From contig JANTGK010000012.1 in assembly GCA_024762935.1 (NCBI GenBank), forward strand, positions 1 to 35,981: 35,981 bases of DNA, written 5' to 3'. This document shows positions 25,561 to 33,224 of the stretch, in pieces; the first letter of the stretch is position 1; each line of letters begins with the position of its first letter. The DNA is from Candidatus Peregrinibacteria bacterium (GTDB lineage: Bacteria > Patescibacteriota > Gracilibacteria > CAIRYL01 > GCA-016699755). The position numbers and the translations under genes were made by a program. The notes under the pieces are model-generated. The model saw only the letters and a program-made list of their open reading frames with translations, was not told the origin of the DNA and made no database searches.

Positions 25561-25629
25561 TCAAATGATCTCGCTTTCATAAGAGAGAAGACAGAAATGT
25601 GCACAGCATATTTCTTTTTTATTTCTACA

Positions 25630-27726
25630 ATGTCTGATCAACAGACTTTCACCCTCCAGCTCGGGGATACAGAGCTCATGATCCACACCGGAAAACTTGC
25701 CCAAATGGCAAATGGATCTGTTGTCGCCCAAATGGGTGGAACAACTGTTCTTGGAACAGCCACTATTAGTGCCTCTGCACGAGATATCGATTTTCTCCCC
25801 GTCATGGTGAACTACCAGGAGAAATATTATGCTGCAGGAATGATTAAAGGCAGCCGCTTCATCAAGCGTGAAGGACGACCAGCTGATGATAAAGTCCTTA
25901 TGGGTCGTGTTATTGATCGCCAAATTCGTCCGATGTTTCCAAAGCATATCAGAAGGGATATGCAAGTAATGCTTACTACTCTTTCGTATGACCGAGTAAA
26001 TGAACATGATATTCTTGCTGGAATAGCTGCCAGTGCATCTCTGGCTATCTCAGACATTCCATGGAATGGGCCTACAGCAAATGTACGAGTAGGAATGATT
26101 GATGGAGAATTTATTCTAAATCCAACACATGATGAGCGTAAAAAATCTGACCTTAACCTTATTGTCGCTACATCTGAAACGGAAATTATCATGATTGATG
26201 CTGATGCCAATGAAGTATCAGAAGAAAAAATGCTCGAAGCGATGGAATTCGGGCGACAAGCAGGAGTGAAGATTGCAAAATTTATCGGAGAGATTGCTCA
26301 GAAAATCGGTAAAGAAAAAATTGTTATTCCAGCTCCAGAAAAAGATACTGACATTGAGGCTTTTATTGACGCAAACTACACAGAACAAATGCGAGATTGC
26401 ATCTTTAACATGCCCGGAAAGCTTAAACGATTCGAGAAAAAAGCCGAGATAATGGAAGAAGCAAAAGAAGCTGCTATTGAAAAATTTGGTGAAGACTATG
26501 ATCTTTCAGATTTTGGAAATATTTTTAACACGCTCTTCTCGGGAATTATCAGAAAATCTATTCTCAATGATGGAGTTCGTATTAATGGTCGAAAGCTCGA
26601 TGAAGTACGACCACTAAGTGTGGAAGTGGGACTCCTTCCTCAAGTTCATGGATCAGGTCTTTTCAATCGAGGAGAAACACAAGGGCTCTCAGTTCTTACA
26701 TTGGCCTCCCCTGGGAATGAACAGATTCTTGAAGGAATCGAAGGAGAAACCAAAAAACGATACATGCATCATTATAATTTCCCTCCATTTTCAGTAGGAG
26801 AATGTAGTAATCGACTCATGACAGGAAATCGAGAAATCGGACATGGTGCTCTTGCAGAGAAGGCTCTCGAAAAAGTACTTCCCTCTCAAAGTGAATTTCC
26901 ATATGTCATTCGTGTTGTAACGGAGATTCTCCAATCAAATGGAAGTAGCTCAATGGCAGCCACATGTGGAAGCACCCTCGCCCTCATGGACGGAGGTGTT
27001 CCCATTAAGGCTCCCGTTTCAGGAATTGCTATGGGTCTGATGACCGACAAAGAAACAGGAAAATTTGAGGTTCTCAGTGATATTCAGGATGAAGAAGATG
27101 CAGGTGGTGATATGGACTTCAAAGTTGCTGGTACTGCAAAAGGAATCGTCGCCATTCAAATGGATATCAAACTCACCGGTATTGATATGGAGGTCTTTAA
27201 AAAAGCACTTCAACAAGCAAAAAAAGGTCGAATGGATATTATGGATGCCATGCTCGCCGCTATTCCAGAATACAGAAAAGAGCTCTCCAGTTTTGCCCCA
27301 CGACTGATTACCATGAAAGTAAAACAGGATAAAATCCGAGAAGTGATTGGGAAAGGAGGTGAAACCATCAATGGCATTATTGATAGCACTGGTGTTGAAA
27401 TGAACATCGATGATGATGGAACCATTATCATTGCTTCTACTGATGCAGAAGCTGGAGCAAAAGCAAAAGCAATGGTCGAAGCAATTGTTGAAGAAGCTGA
27501 AGTTGGAAAAATTTATGATGGAACCGTTACGCGAGTAGAAGAGTATGGAGCTTTTGTAGAAATTCTCCCCGGAACACAAGGGCTTGTTCATGTCTCCCTC
27601 ATCAGCAATGAGAGAGTTGAAAAAGTCTCTGACTATTTAAAAGTTGGACAAAAAATAAAAGTAAAGGTCCTTGAGAGTGACAAAATGGGAAGACTCCGCC
27701 TTTCTATGAAAGACGCACAACAATAA
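25630..27726 (+). CDS. pnp: Polyribonucleotide nucleotidyltransferase (PNPase)
   Basis: The 698-residue 3'-5' phosphorolytic exoribonuclease that degrades RNA to nucleoside diphosphates, often in a degradosome. Two RNase PH domains are visible (about 1-220 and 310-540), joined by the usual helical linker. MAATCGSTLALMDGG and the DxxxDxxGDMDFK region (EEDAGGDMDFKVAG) carry the second-domain catalytic residues. A KH domain follows (IREVIGKGGETINGI, about 560-615), then an S1 domain to the end (GTVTRVEEYGAFVEI). The start MSDQQTFTLQ at 25630 gives family length; an upstream ATG at 25597 adds 11 residues with no similarity. The gene ends at a strong terminator. Confidence 0.96.
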   Translation: MSDQQTFTLQLGDTELMIHTGKLAQMANGSVVAQMGGTTVLGTATISASARDIDFLPVMVNYQEKYYAAGMIKGSRFIKREGRPADDKVLMGRVIDRQIRPMFPKHIRRDMQVMLTTLSYDRVNEHDILAGIAASASLAISDIPWNGPTANVRVGMIDGEFILNPTHDERKKSDLNLIVATSETEIIMIDADANEVSEEKMLEAMEFGRQAGVKIAKFIGEIAQKIGKEKIVIPAPEKDTDIEAFIDANYTEQMRDCIFNMPGKLKRFEKKAEIMEEAKEAAIEKFGEDYDLSDFGNIFNTLFSGIIRKSILNDGVRINGRKLDEVRPLSVEVGLLPQVHGSGLFNRGETQGLSVLTLASPGNEQILEGIEGETKKRYMHHYNFPPFSVGECSNRLMTGNREIGHGALAEKALEKVLPSQSEFPYVIRVVTEILQSNGSSSMAATCGSTLALMDGGVPIKAPVSGIAMGLMTDKETGKFEVLSDIQDEEDAGGDMDFKVAGTAKGIVAIQMDIKLTGIDMEVFKKALQQAKKGRMDIMDAMLAAIPEYRKELSSFAPRLITMKVKQDKIREVIGKGGETINGIIDSTGVEMNIDDDGTIIIASTDAEAGAKAKAMVEAIVEEAEVGKIYDGTVTRVEEYGAFVEILPGTQGLVHVSLISNERVEKVSDYLKVGQKIKVKVLESDKMGRLRLSMKDAQQ

Positions 27727-27752
27727 GAGTACTTCTGAAACTATTCTCATAT

Positions 27753-27785
27753 AAAAAAACAGGAGATACGTCTCCTGTTTTTTTA
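27753..27785 (+). terminator. Rho-independent terminator of pnp
   Basis: Perfect hairpin: ACAGGAGA and TCTCCTGT around a TACG tetraloop, flanked by A-run and followed by seven T. It lies about 27 nt after the pnp stop. The symmetric A-run means it can also work on the other strand. Confidence 0.95.
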
Positions 27786-27803
27786 TGTATGACTATCAGA
27801 TAA

Positions 27804-27832
27804 TTTACATGCTTTGTATAATAGTGTATAAT
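27804..27832 (+). promoter_or_regulatory. Sigma-70-type promoter of the lipoprotein gene
   Basis: TTTACA (27804-27809), a 17-bp spacer and a perfect TATAAT (27827-27832). A second TATAAT lies 10 bp upstream (27817-27822). Transcription would begin about 12 nt before the ATG at 27852, giving a very short leader. Confidence 0.6.
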
Positions 27833-27851
27833 ATAATTAATAATATATCTC

Positions 27852-28499
27852 ATGATAGAAAACAAAATCATAAAATATAGTTTCTTTTTAGGAGTTTTAC
27901 TGACACTTCAATCGTGTAGTTACTCGTTTTTCCCCGAAGAGATAAAACAAGAGCAGAGTCACCAATTTCAGAATGATGCAGAAGAACACTCGTCACAGAA
28001 AAGAGAAGAAAAGGTAAAAAATTCAGACCCTCTTGATGAACTCCCAACAGAAACTGCTGAAATTGCAAAATCTATTGATTCTCTCTGGGGAGAAGAAGAA
28101 GAGCTTATTATTACAGAAATACGTTTTCTAAAAAAAACACCAGCAGTGGCTATAGACACCTTTCAATATCCTCCTCAAGCAGACATTCCTCAAACAGGAG
28201 GAGCAAGTAGTAAAACTTTTTATCAACAGAGGGCAAAAAATCTCCTCAATGAATCCAATAAAACACCAGAAAAAAAGACACTCAGTCAGGCAGAAGAAAT
28301 AGCAGCCCGAATAAATGAAAAAGGAGGGAAAATAATGAAAGAAGCCCAACTCAGTGGTGAATTACGAAAACTTTCAAATAGTGCCTCAAACATTATTATT
28401 CTTAAACAGTTAAAAGAATTAACGCCCCAATATCTAAATGCAGACATAGATAAAAAAATTGCCGATATACTCCAAAAACAAAGAGAAAGATCTCGGTAA
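27852..28499 (+). CDS. Putative lipoprotein, unknown function
   Basis: A 215-residue exported protein. The N-terminus has a basic start, a hydrophobic segment and a lipobox (LQSC, Cys at about residue 22), so it is likely a lipoprotein. The mature part is highly charged and Glu/Lys/Gln/Ser-rich with mostly helical character and no recognised domain; residues about 40-70 are very acidic and basic mixed. It has a good promoter and starts a new transcription unit after the pnp terminator. It converges on the DUF11 gene, with only 7 nt between their ends. Confidence 0.7.
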   Translation: MIENKIIKYSFFLGVLLTLQSCSYSFFPEEIKQEQSHQFQNDAEEHSSQKREEKVKNSDPLDELPTETAEIAKSIDSLWGEEEELIITEIRFLKKTPAVAIDTFQYPPQADIPQTGGASSKTFYQQRAKNLLNESNKTPEKKTLSQAEEIAARINEKGGKIMKEAQLSGELRKLSNSASNIIILKQLKELTPQYLNADIDKKIADILQKQRERSR

Positions 28500-28506
28500 A
28501 ATATTT

Positions 28507-29358
28507 TTATTGAACTACTTTTTTATTCAGAAGTCGAAGTCCTCCTGCAAAGACAATCGAAAATACAACAAGCATCCAGACCTCTGGTCCAGTCCCACTG
28601 TTTTCACTTGGCTCTGGACCATAGAGATACTCAGAATCAGTCTCGAGAGACTCCTTTTGAGCAAAAGGATTCACAGTAATGGTCATTGCATCAGGGGCCT
28701 CTGATGATGAATCAGCTTCTGAAGAGATATTTGTATCTTTGTTCTCTTCTGAATACTCAGGTCCATATGTCATGTTTTCTATATGAATTGTTTGAGGATC
28801 AACAATAAAAGCATCTGGCTGTGTACTCTCTTTGGCGAGACTTCCCTCCACAAGAGAAATGACGTGTTTCCTCTCTACCCTATTACGATTTCTGCTTTTC
28901 TCTTTTACAGGAAAGCGAATGGTCGAAATATTGTCCCTCTCATCATAATCCTCTTGATCACTGTAAACAGTTATTGAAGAATGAAAAGAAACAAGATCAG
29001 CCCCATAAGAAAGTTTTGCTGAGTATGAAAACGACTGATCTATCCCAGCAGGAAGAGAAGCAATAACACATGTGATGACCTCACCACTATCACTGCAGAA
29101 ATCTGGAAGTGTAAATTCTATGAGCCCCTGATCTTGAGCTTCCCCGTAAAAATCTTGAAAAGTAACATTCGTGGCATCGTCTGGTCCATTATTTCTATAT
29201 TTGATGGTGTACACAACAGTATCCCCTCGAAAAAAACCATCTTCGGGTATTTCTACTTCCTTTTTTACATAAAGATCAGAAACCTGCACATATGCATTCA
29301 CCCATGTGAATGAAACCAAACAAGTAAGGAAAATAAGAATCAGAGATATTTTTTTCAC
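28507..29358 (-). CDS. DUF11-like surface protein with C-terminal anchor
   Basis: A 283-residue exported protein. A signal peptide (about residues 1-22, ending WVNA) is followed by one DUF11-like immunoglobulin-type domain (about 30-145) with the family's VVYTIKYRNNGPDDATNVTF strand pattern and a Cys pair (FCSDSGEVITC). A Ser/Glu/Asp-rich spacer (about 150-250) follows, then TGPEVWMLVVFSIVFAGG and a final LLNKK. This tripartite end (short polar motif, helix, positive tail) resembles sortase-type or other C-terminal anchoring, but the TGP motif is not LPXTG and no sortase is in the window. A TTGACA promoter lies upstream. Confidence 0.72.
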   Translation of the reverse strand: MKKISLILIFLTCLVSFTWVNAYVQVSDLYVKKEVEIPEDGFFRGDTVVYTIKYRNNGPDDATNVTFQDFYGEAQDQGLIEFTLPDFCSDSGEVITCVIASLPAGIDQSFSYSAKLSYGADLVSFHSSITVYSDQEDYDERDNISTIRFPVKEKSRNRNRVERKHVISLVEGSLAKESTQPDAFIVDPQTIHIENMTYGPEYSEENKDTNISSEADSSSEAPDAMTITVNPFAQKESLETDSEYLYGPEPSENSGTGPEVWMLVVFSIVFAGGLRLLNKKVVQ

Positions 29359-29381
29359 AAATATATGAAATAGTATATTTT

Positions 29382-29408
29382 TTTATACAATTTATATATA
29401 GTTGTCAA
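29382..29408 (-). promoter_or_regulatory. Promoter of the DUF11 gene
   Basis: On the minus strand a perfect TTGACA (29408-29403) and TATAAA (29387-29382) are 15 bp apart, a short but usable spacing, about 25 nt before the ATG at 29358. The divergent VOC gene starts at 29514. Confidence 0.4.
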
Positions 29409-29513
29409 GCTCAATCAGACATTATCCTTTTTTTCTCTGTAAAATATAGGAGTTAGACCTTGTTTCATCCTGAAAATATTTGCAGACTATAATTGAATAT
29501 ATATTTTATTTCT

Positions 29514-29888
29514 ATGAAAGATACAAACTTTGTTGGGTGGTTTGAAATATATGTCTCAAATATGGATCGGGCGAAAAAATTCTACGAAACTGTTTTTCAA
29601 ACAGAACTGACAGAGCTTCCAAAAAATAACGATATAGAATATTTTATGTTTCCCTTTGATCCAGAAAAAAAGGATATATCTGGGGCACTCGCAAAAAGTC
29701 CTATGATTCAGCCAGGAAAAGGAGGAACTGTTGTTTACTTTCCTGTAGAAGATATTGATTCTACTGCCAAAGTAATCAAAGAAAGTGGTGGAAAAATACT
29801 CCGAGAAAAAATGAGTATCGGAGAATATGGCTTCATTGCTTTTTTTCAAGACACAGAAGAAAATACTGTTGCTCTTCACAGCAAATAA
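29514..29888 (+). CDS. VOC-superfamily protein 1 (glyoxalase/dioxygenase fold)
   Basis: A 124-residue single VOC domain. The start at 29514 (MKDTNFVGWFEIYVSN) gives the typical first strand, followed by DRAKKFYETVF, the family's helix. Later GGTVVYFPVEDIDSTAKVIKESGGKIL and GEYGFIAFFQDTEENTVALHS match the second betaalphabetabetabeta unit. Such proteins bind a metal or small molecule and include glyoxalase-like and bleomycin-binding members; the specific reaction cannot be read. It is followed 14 nt later by a second VOC gene on the same strand. Confidence 0.8.
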   Translation: MKDTNFVGWFEIYVSNMDRAKKFYETVFQTELTELPKNNDIEYFMFPFDPEKKDISGALAKSPMIQPGKGGTVVYFPVEDIDSTAKVIKESGGKILREKMSIGEYGFIAFFQDTEENTVALHSK

Positions 29889-29902
29889 TTTTTATAAAAA
29901 AT

Positions 29903-30367
29903 ATGTCCTCCATACAGACTTTCGTTCCAAATCTTATGGTATCAGATGTCCGAAAAAGTGTCGTTTACTACCAAAATATTCTTGGGTTTGATCTTACCTT
30001 TGCTGTATCGACAGAAGGAAAAAGAACCGTTACAGATCTCTCAAAAGATGACTCCACCCTTATATACGCCCAAATGAAATGTGGAGATGCTGAGGTAATG
30101 TTCCAAGAAAAAGAGAGCTTCACAGAGGATATTCCAGGAGTACAAACAAAAATAATAGGAGGGTCAGTATCATTTTACTGCCTCGTAGAAGGGATAGAAG
30201 AATTATTTAAAAAAATTAAAAACCAGGTAACCGTTACAAAAAAACCAGAAACAAGTTGGTATGGCATGAGAGAGTTTTTTATTCTCGATTGTAATGGATA
30301 TAGCCTTGGATTTGCCGAGAAAGATGAAAATTTTAATGCATCTTCTCTTAAGAATGAAGAATCATAA
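29903..30367 (+). CDS. VOC-superfamily protein 2 (bleomycin-resistance/glyoxalase-like)
   Basis: A 154-residue VOC protein. The N-terminus (FVPNLMVSDVRKSVVYYQN) is the standard start of the fold, the middle has GDAEVMFQEKESF, and the C-terminus (MREFFILDCNGYSLGFAE) matches the last strands with the typical DxxGYxxxF ending. It is a better match to bleomycin-resistance/PhnB-like members than VOC 1. The substrate is unknown. Its 3' end overlaps the next gene's start by 14 nt, so all three are likely one transcript. Confidence 0.8.
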   Translation: MSSIQTFVPNLMVSDVRKSVVYYQNILGFDLTFAVSTEGKRTVTDLSKDDSTLIYAQMKCGDAEVMFQEKESFTEDIPGVQTKIIGGSVSFYCLVEGIEELFKKIKNQVTVTKKPETSWYGMREFFILDCNGYSLGFAEKDENFNASSLKNEES

Positions 30368-30656
30368 AAGTGATAAACAGATACAACAACTCACCAATCA
30401 ACTCCGAAACGTTGGCCCAATAATGGCAAAAAAGCTCATTCAAGCGAATATCAATACTCCGAAACAATTACGAGAAATGGGAGCCAAAAAAGCATATCTG
30501 CATATCCATGGTTCTGGTGGGTTTTGCGGCAAATTTCATGCAGCATATTTATATGCACTTGAAGGTGCTATTTGCAATTGTGACTGGCGTGATATTTCCC
30601 AAGAGAAGAAGGAAGACTTTAAGGCATTTACAGAGGTGAAGAAGTATTTATTTTAG
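30354..30656 (+). CDS. TfoX C-terminal-domain protein (HhH-like)
   Basis: A 100-residue protein that is the isolated TfoX_C domain. The helix-hairpin-helix-like LRNVGPIMAKKLIQANI and the later AYLYALEGAI and CNCDWRDI segments are typical of this domain; the N-terminal TfoX domain is absent. I chose the ATG at 30354 (MKNHKSDKQI), which overlaps the VOC 2 end; an upstream ATG at 30294 lies deep inside that gene. In Proteobacteria TfoX/Sxy controls competence, but stand-alone C-terminal domains occur in many bacteria with no proven role. Confidence 0.75.
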   Translation: MKNHKSDKQIQQLTNQLRNVGPIMAKKLIQANINTPKQLREMGAKKAYLHIHGSGGFCGKFHAAYLYALEGAICNCDWRDISQEKKEDFKAFTEVKKYLF

Positions 30657-30853
30657 GGTCATACAAGGGGATTCGACAAAAGGAAATCTCACTTTTAAGA
30701 GTAGTGCTAAAAATGTATCTGCAGCTATGAGTGGAGATTTCTCTGGATCATTTACAGAGACAGGTAGTGATATTTATTACACCCCCTGTTGTTGATGCTG
30801 ATGATTTTGAGGGAGCAGAAGAAGCACATTTTATTCTAACAAAGCAGGAATAG
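30655..30853 (+). pseudogene. Frameshifted C-terminal gene remnant
   Basis: A protein-like stretch starts without any start codon and reads QGDSTKGNLTFKSSAKNV, then SGDFSGSFTETGSDIYYTP up to a run of five C (30782-30786). Changing frame by one base there continues PVVDADDFEGAEEAHF and ends at TAG (30851-30853). The join (TP|PV) is smooth, so a 1-nt indel in the C-run is likely, as a mutation or a sequencing slip. The Ser/Thr/Gly composition suggests the end of an exported protein. The N-terminal part is absent upstream. Confidence 0.5.
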
Positions 30854-30882
30854 CACAGGAGCCAACTCTTAATTAATAAAGC

Positions 30883-30913
30883 AAATACTTATCTCATTCG
30901 TAGATAAGTATTT
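30883..30913. terminator. 12-bp perfect hairpin
   Basis: AAATACTTATCT and AGATAAGTATTT pair around a 7-nt loop, about 30 nt after the stop of the frameshifted remnant. There is no T-run longer than three, so it is a weak terminator candidate. Confidence 0.45.
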
Positions 30914-31005
30914 GTGGTTGTTGTAAACCTTCTACAGGAGAGAAGACTACTGCGTATCGCTTACATACACCACCTCAAGAAATGAGAGAAAAGACTCAAA
31001 TAGAT

Positions 31006-31046
31006 TCCCTCCCTTTTTAAAAGAGAGGGGTAGGGAGGGATTTTTT
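31006..31046 (+). terminator. GC-rich hairpin with T-run
   Basis: TCCCTCCC and GGGAGGGA (31006-31013 and 31033-31040) pair around 19 nt, part of which can pair internally, and six T follow. It ends the plus-strand segment that carries the remnant. The rest of 30914-31005 has no feature that I can support. Confidence 0.6.
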
Positions 31047-31109
31047 GCAATGGAAAGATACTATTACTTCGCTACTCTTTTTATGCAATCACATTAGTTT
31101 TCCTGTAGA

Positions 31110-31362
31110 GAGGGATACTTCGCTACGCTCCGTGTCGTCAGCTCTCGCTAACAAGGCTTCGCCTCTCGCTCGACTGGCTGCTCGAACCCTTTTTTTCCTT
31201 TCCCACAGAGAGAGGGATATTCTCACTGCACATCTCCACTTCGTTCCAATATTTGCTCCGAGTTCTCGAATAGTCGTCGCACGATTTTTTTCAAAAATCG
31301 GTTTCTCCTTTCTCGAGACGAACCCTCCTTACCAGGTTCTCATCCCCTCTCTCCTCTGTCAC
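31110..31362. repeat. Non-coding GC-richer tract with repeated motifs
   Basis: An interval with unusual composition (many TCG/CTCG words) and no convincing gene. It includes a hairpin CGATTTTT/AAAAATCG near 31282-31301 and, at 31305-31323, 19 bp identical to 32182-32200. The similarity to the second copy continues imperfectly for about 35 bp. Open frames here are short and broken on both strands. Confidence 0.45.
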
Positions 31363-31388
31363 AAAAAAAATAGCCATGAATGGCTATT
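31363..31388 (-). terminator. Rho-independent terminator of tRNA-Ser(UGA)
   Basis: On the minus strand AATAGCCAT and ATGGCTATT form a hairpin with a very tight loop and are followed by eight T. It starts 9 nt after the tRNA 3' CCA end. Confidence 0.85.
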
Positions 31389-31396
31389 TATTTTAG

Positions 31397-31486
31397 TGGC
31401 GGAGAGAGAGGGATTCGAACCCTCGGAGGTGTTGCCACCTCAATAGTTTTCAAGACTATCGCATTCAACCGCTCTGCCATCTCTCC
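31397..31486 (-). tRNA. tRNA-Ser (anticodon UGA)
   Basis: Ninety nt with encoded CCA. Acceptor arms GGAGAGA/TCTCTCC pair, the T-arm GGTTCGAATCC is intact, the long variable arm typical of type II tRNA is present, and the anticodon loop CTTGAAA gives TGA, reading UCA. Its last 31 nt are identical to those of the tRNA-Ser(CGA) gene at 34862-34950. Confidence 0.97.
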
Positions 31487-31615
31487 ATTTTCGACCGGCA
31501 CAGTATACCGATATTTTTTCTGAAAGAGCAATCTTTTTTCAGTATCATCCAAAAGACCGCGAAATATAGAAAAATTTTTTAGCAAAGTATATAATTGCAA
31601 ACATATTTCCATACA

Positions 31616-32155
31616 ATGAACATAGTACGAGGCAATGAAGAACTCTTTCGAACATATGAAAAAGAGATTATGGATATCTATATAGATTCCGGATCAACCG
31701 GATACATGGAACAACACCTCGATCGAAAAACAGAAACAGATTACTGTTACGATTTATTCCAATCTGGAGGGTATGGATATTTCACTTTTGTAGATAATCA
31801 TCCAATCTCTCTTATGCTCATCACCCCACTGCATTATAATGAACTCCTTCCTCAGGAGATACAACAATCATATCCAATAGAGAAATGTATTTATATTGAT
31901 GAAATGGAGGTTCACAGGGATTTTAGAGGTCAAGGAGTCGGAACACAGATGATGCACAAATGTATGAAAGAAATCGATCGGTCGAAATATGACTGGCTCT
32001 TTATCCGCTCCTGGAAAAACAATGTACCAGCCATCCGATTCTATGAAAAAATGGGTTTTACACTTTCTGATTTTATTATCGATCAGAACAAAATCAAAAA
32101 AGACGGTGTCACTCCGTTTGTAATCCAAAAACAGTATTTAGTGCAAAAACTGTAG
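31616..32155 (+). CDS. GNAT-family N-acetyltransferase
   Basis: A 179-residue acetyltransferase that would move an acetyl group from acetyl-CoA to an amine. The start at 31616 (MNIVRGNEELF) removes a leader that runs back towards tRNA-Ser. Motif A is clear: IYIDEMEVHRDFRGQGVGTQMM with the R/Q-x-x-G-x-G CoA-binding loop (about residues 97-118). NVPAIRFYEKMGFT is motif B. The substrate is unknown; possible roles are protein, antibiotic or polyamine acetylation. It is a single gene between two copies of a GC-richer repeat tract and divergent from tRNA-Ser. Confidence 0.88.
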   Translation: MNIVRGNEELFRTYEKEIMDIYIDSGSTGYMEQHLDRKTETDYCYDLFQSGGYGYFTFVDNHPISLMLITPLHYNELLPQEIQQSYPIEKCIYIDEMEVHRDFRGQGVGTQMMHKCMKEIDRSKYDWLFIRSWKNNVPAIRFYEKMGFTLSDFIIDQNKIKKDGVTPFVIQKQYLVQKL

Positions 32156-32181
32156 TTAATAAGCATATCAAAAAACAGCTC

Positions 32182-32360
32182 CTCCTTTCTCGAGACGAAC
32201 TCTTCTTGCCGAGTTCTTTTCCCTCTCGCCTCTATGCGTTGAATTTCTTCAGCTTTGTAATTGTTCATCGGCTCATTCTCATCAACCGATTCCGATTCCT
32301 TCGCCTTGGGAGAACTAATCTCGGATCAGAGGGGAGCAACTCGCGGTTGCTTCTAGAACA
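32182..32360. repeat. Second GC-richer tract, partly repeated from 31305
   Basis: Begins with 19 bp identical to 31305-31323 (32182-32200) and continues with weaker similarity. It also holds a small hairpin, AGCAAC/GTTGCT, near 32335-32352. A short minus-strand open frame runs across it but is made of Arg/Glu-rich repeat-type residues with no family resemblance. No gene is called between 32156 and 32364. Confidence 0.45.
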
Positions 32361-32364
32361 TTTT

Positions 32365-33114
32365 TTACTGATAAAACTCAACAGTTTTTAAAAGCATTTC
32401 AATAATACTGTCTATTCTTTTCACTTCATTTTCTCTGGAGGTGTGATCCGCTACAATCCTATATGTATGAGCAGAATAACCGCTTAGAAAATCAATAAAT
32501 ATTTCAAAATGCGCATTATAGCCAGAAAGATCCACCATAAATCCATCGCGTTCACCAAAGTCCATTTCTTTGTAGTCAGCATCAGGGTGATTTTTGTAAT
32601 ATTCTTCTAATCCAAAAAAATCATCTGGAGTATTTTGAACCTTTTGTCCGGGCCACAGCAGGTGTGCTTCTGATCGGAAATTATAAGGAAAAGTCATAGT
32701 TACGCCTGTTGGCATGTACTGCCCATGCTCATCGTCCCAGTATATAAACGTCACTCTTTTTTGAAGCATCGGCCCCAAGGGGATATTCAATAATATCTTT
32801 ACATCGTTTGGACACTGAAAAGAAATAAATTCGTCTTTGTAGAAGCATGGTTGATTTTTTTTGGATGCCAATCTGCCTTTCACATCGGCTTCATTCGTTT
32901 CCTCAGGCAGACTTTCCATCACATCAATATCTTCTTCATTTGCGAGCACTTCTTTCTTTGGGGGCTGAATTTCCATAGAGCCATCACTGCCACTTATTTT
33001 GTCTTTGTGCTCAGATACTACGGTGTTATCCCCAAGGTCTTTTGAAGAAATCGAACAAGCAGAAAAAAAGAGGACTGCAACAAAAAGGATAGGAAGTGCT
33101 TTCAGAAAGGGCAT
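32365..33114 (-). CDS. Putative lipoprotein, unknown function
   Basis: A 249-residue exported protein. The ATG at 33114 gives a clean lipoprotein signal (MPFLKALPILFVAVLFFSAC, lipobox FSAC); an earlier start at 33216 would read through the terminator hairpin of the M23 gene. The mature part has an acidic linker (about 25-85) and a beta-rich domain (about 90-245) with a Cys pair (CFYKDEFISFQC) and several aromatic residues. I recognise no family. It is the gene after the M23 peptidase and both are less AT-rich than the surrounding core genes, so they may have arrived together. Confidence 0.75.
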   Translation of the reverse strand: MPFLKALPILFVAVLFFSACSISSKDLGDNTVVSEHKDKISGSDGSMEIQPPKKEVLANEEDIDVMESLPEETNEADVKGRLASKKNQPCFYKDEFISFQCPNDVKILLNIPLGPMLQKRVTFIYWDDEHGQYMPTGVTMTFPYNFRSEAHLLWPGQKVQNTPDDFFGLEEYYKNHPDADYKEMDFGERDGFMVDLSGYNAHFEIFIDFLSGYSAHTYRIVADHTSRENEVKRIDSIIEMLLKTVEFYQ

Positions 33115-33170
33115 TGCATAAGAAAAAATCAAATGTAAAATAAATCTTTGTCCCCTATAATGCAACCGAT

Positions 33171-33198
33171 AAAAAAAAGGCCCCACTTGGGGGCCTTT
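33171..33198 (-). terminator. Rho-independent terminator of the M23 peptidase gene
   Basis: On the minus strand GGGGCC and GGCCCC arms, extended by AAA/TTT, pair around 5 nt and are followed by eight T. It lies 26 nt after the stop at 33225 and separates this gene from the lipoprotein gene. Confidence 0.92.
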
Positions 33199-33224
33199 CA
33201 ATTCGTGCATTTTCAATTTCAGAG

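Noticed and set aside
31045-31446. Plus-strand open frame ending in AEREGFEPS
   Set aside because: Its end is the antisense of tRNA-Ser(UGA); the rest is GC-richer repeat sequence. The same false peptide appears over tRNA-Ser(CGA) near 34870-34900.
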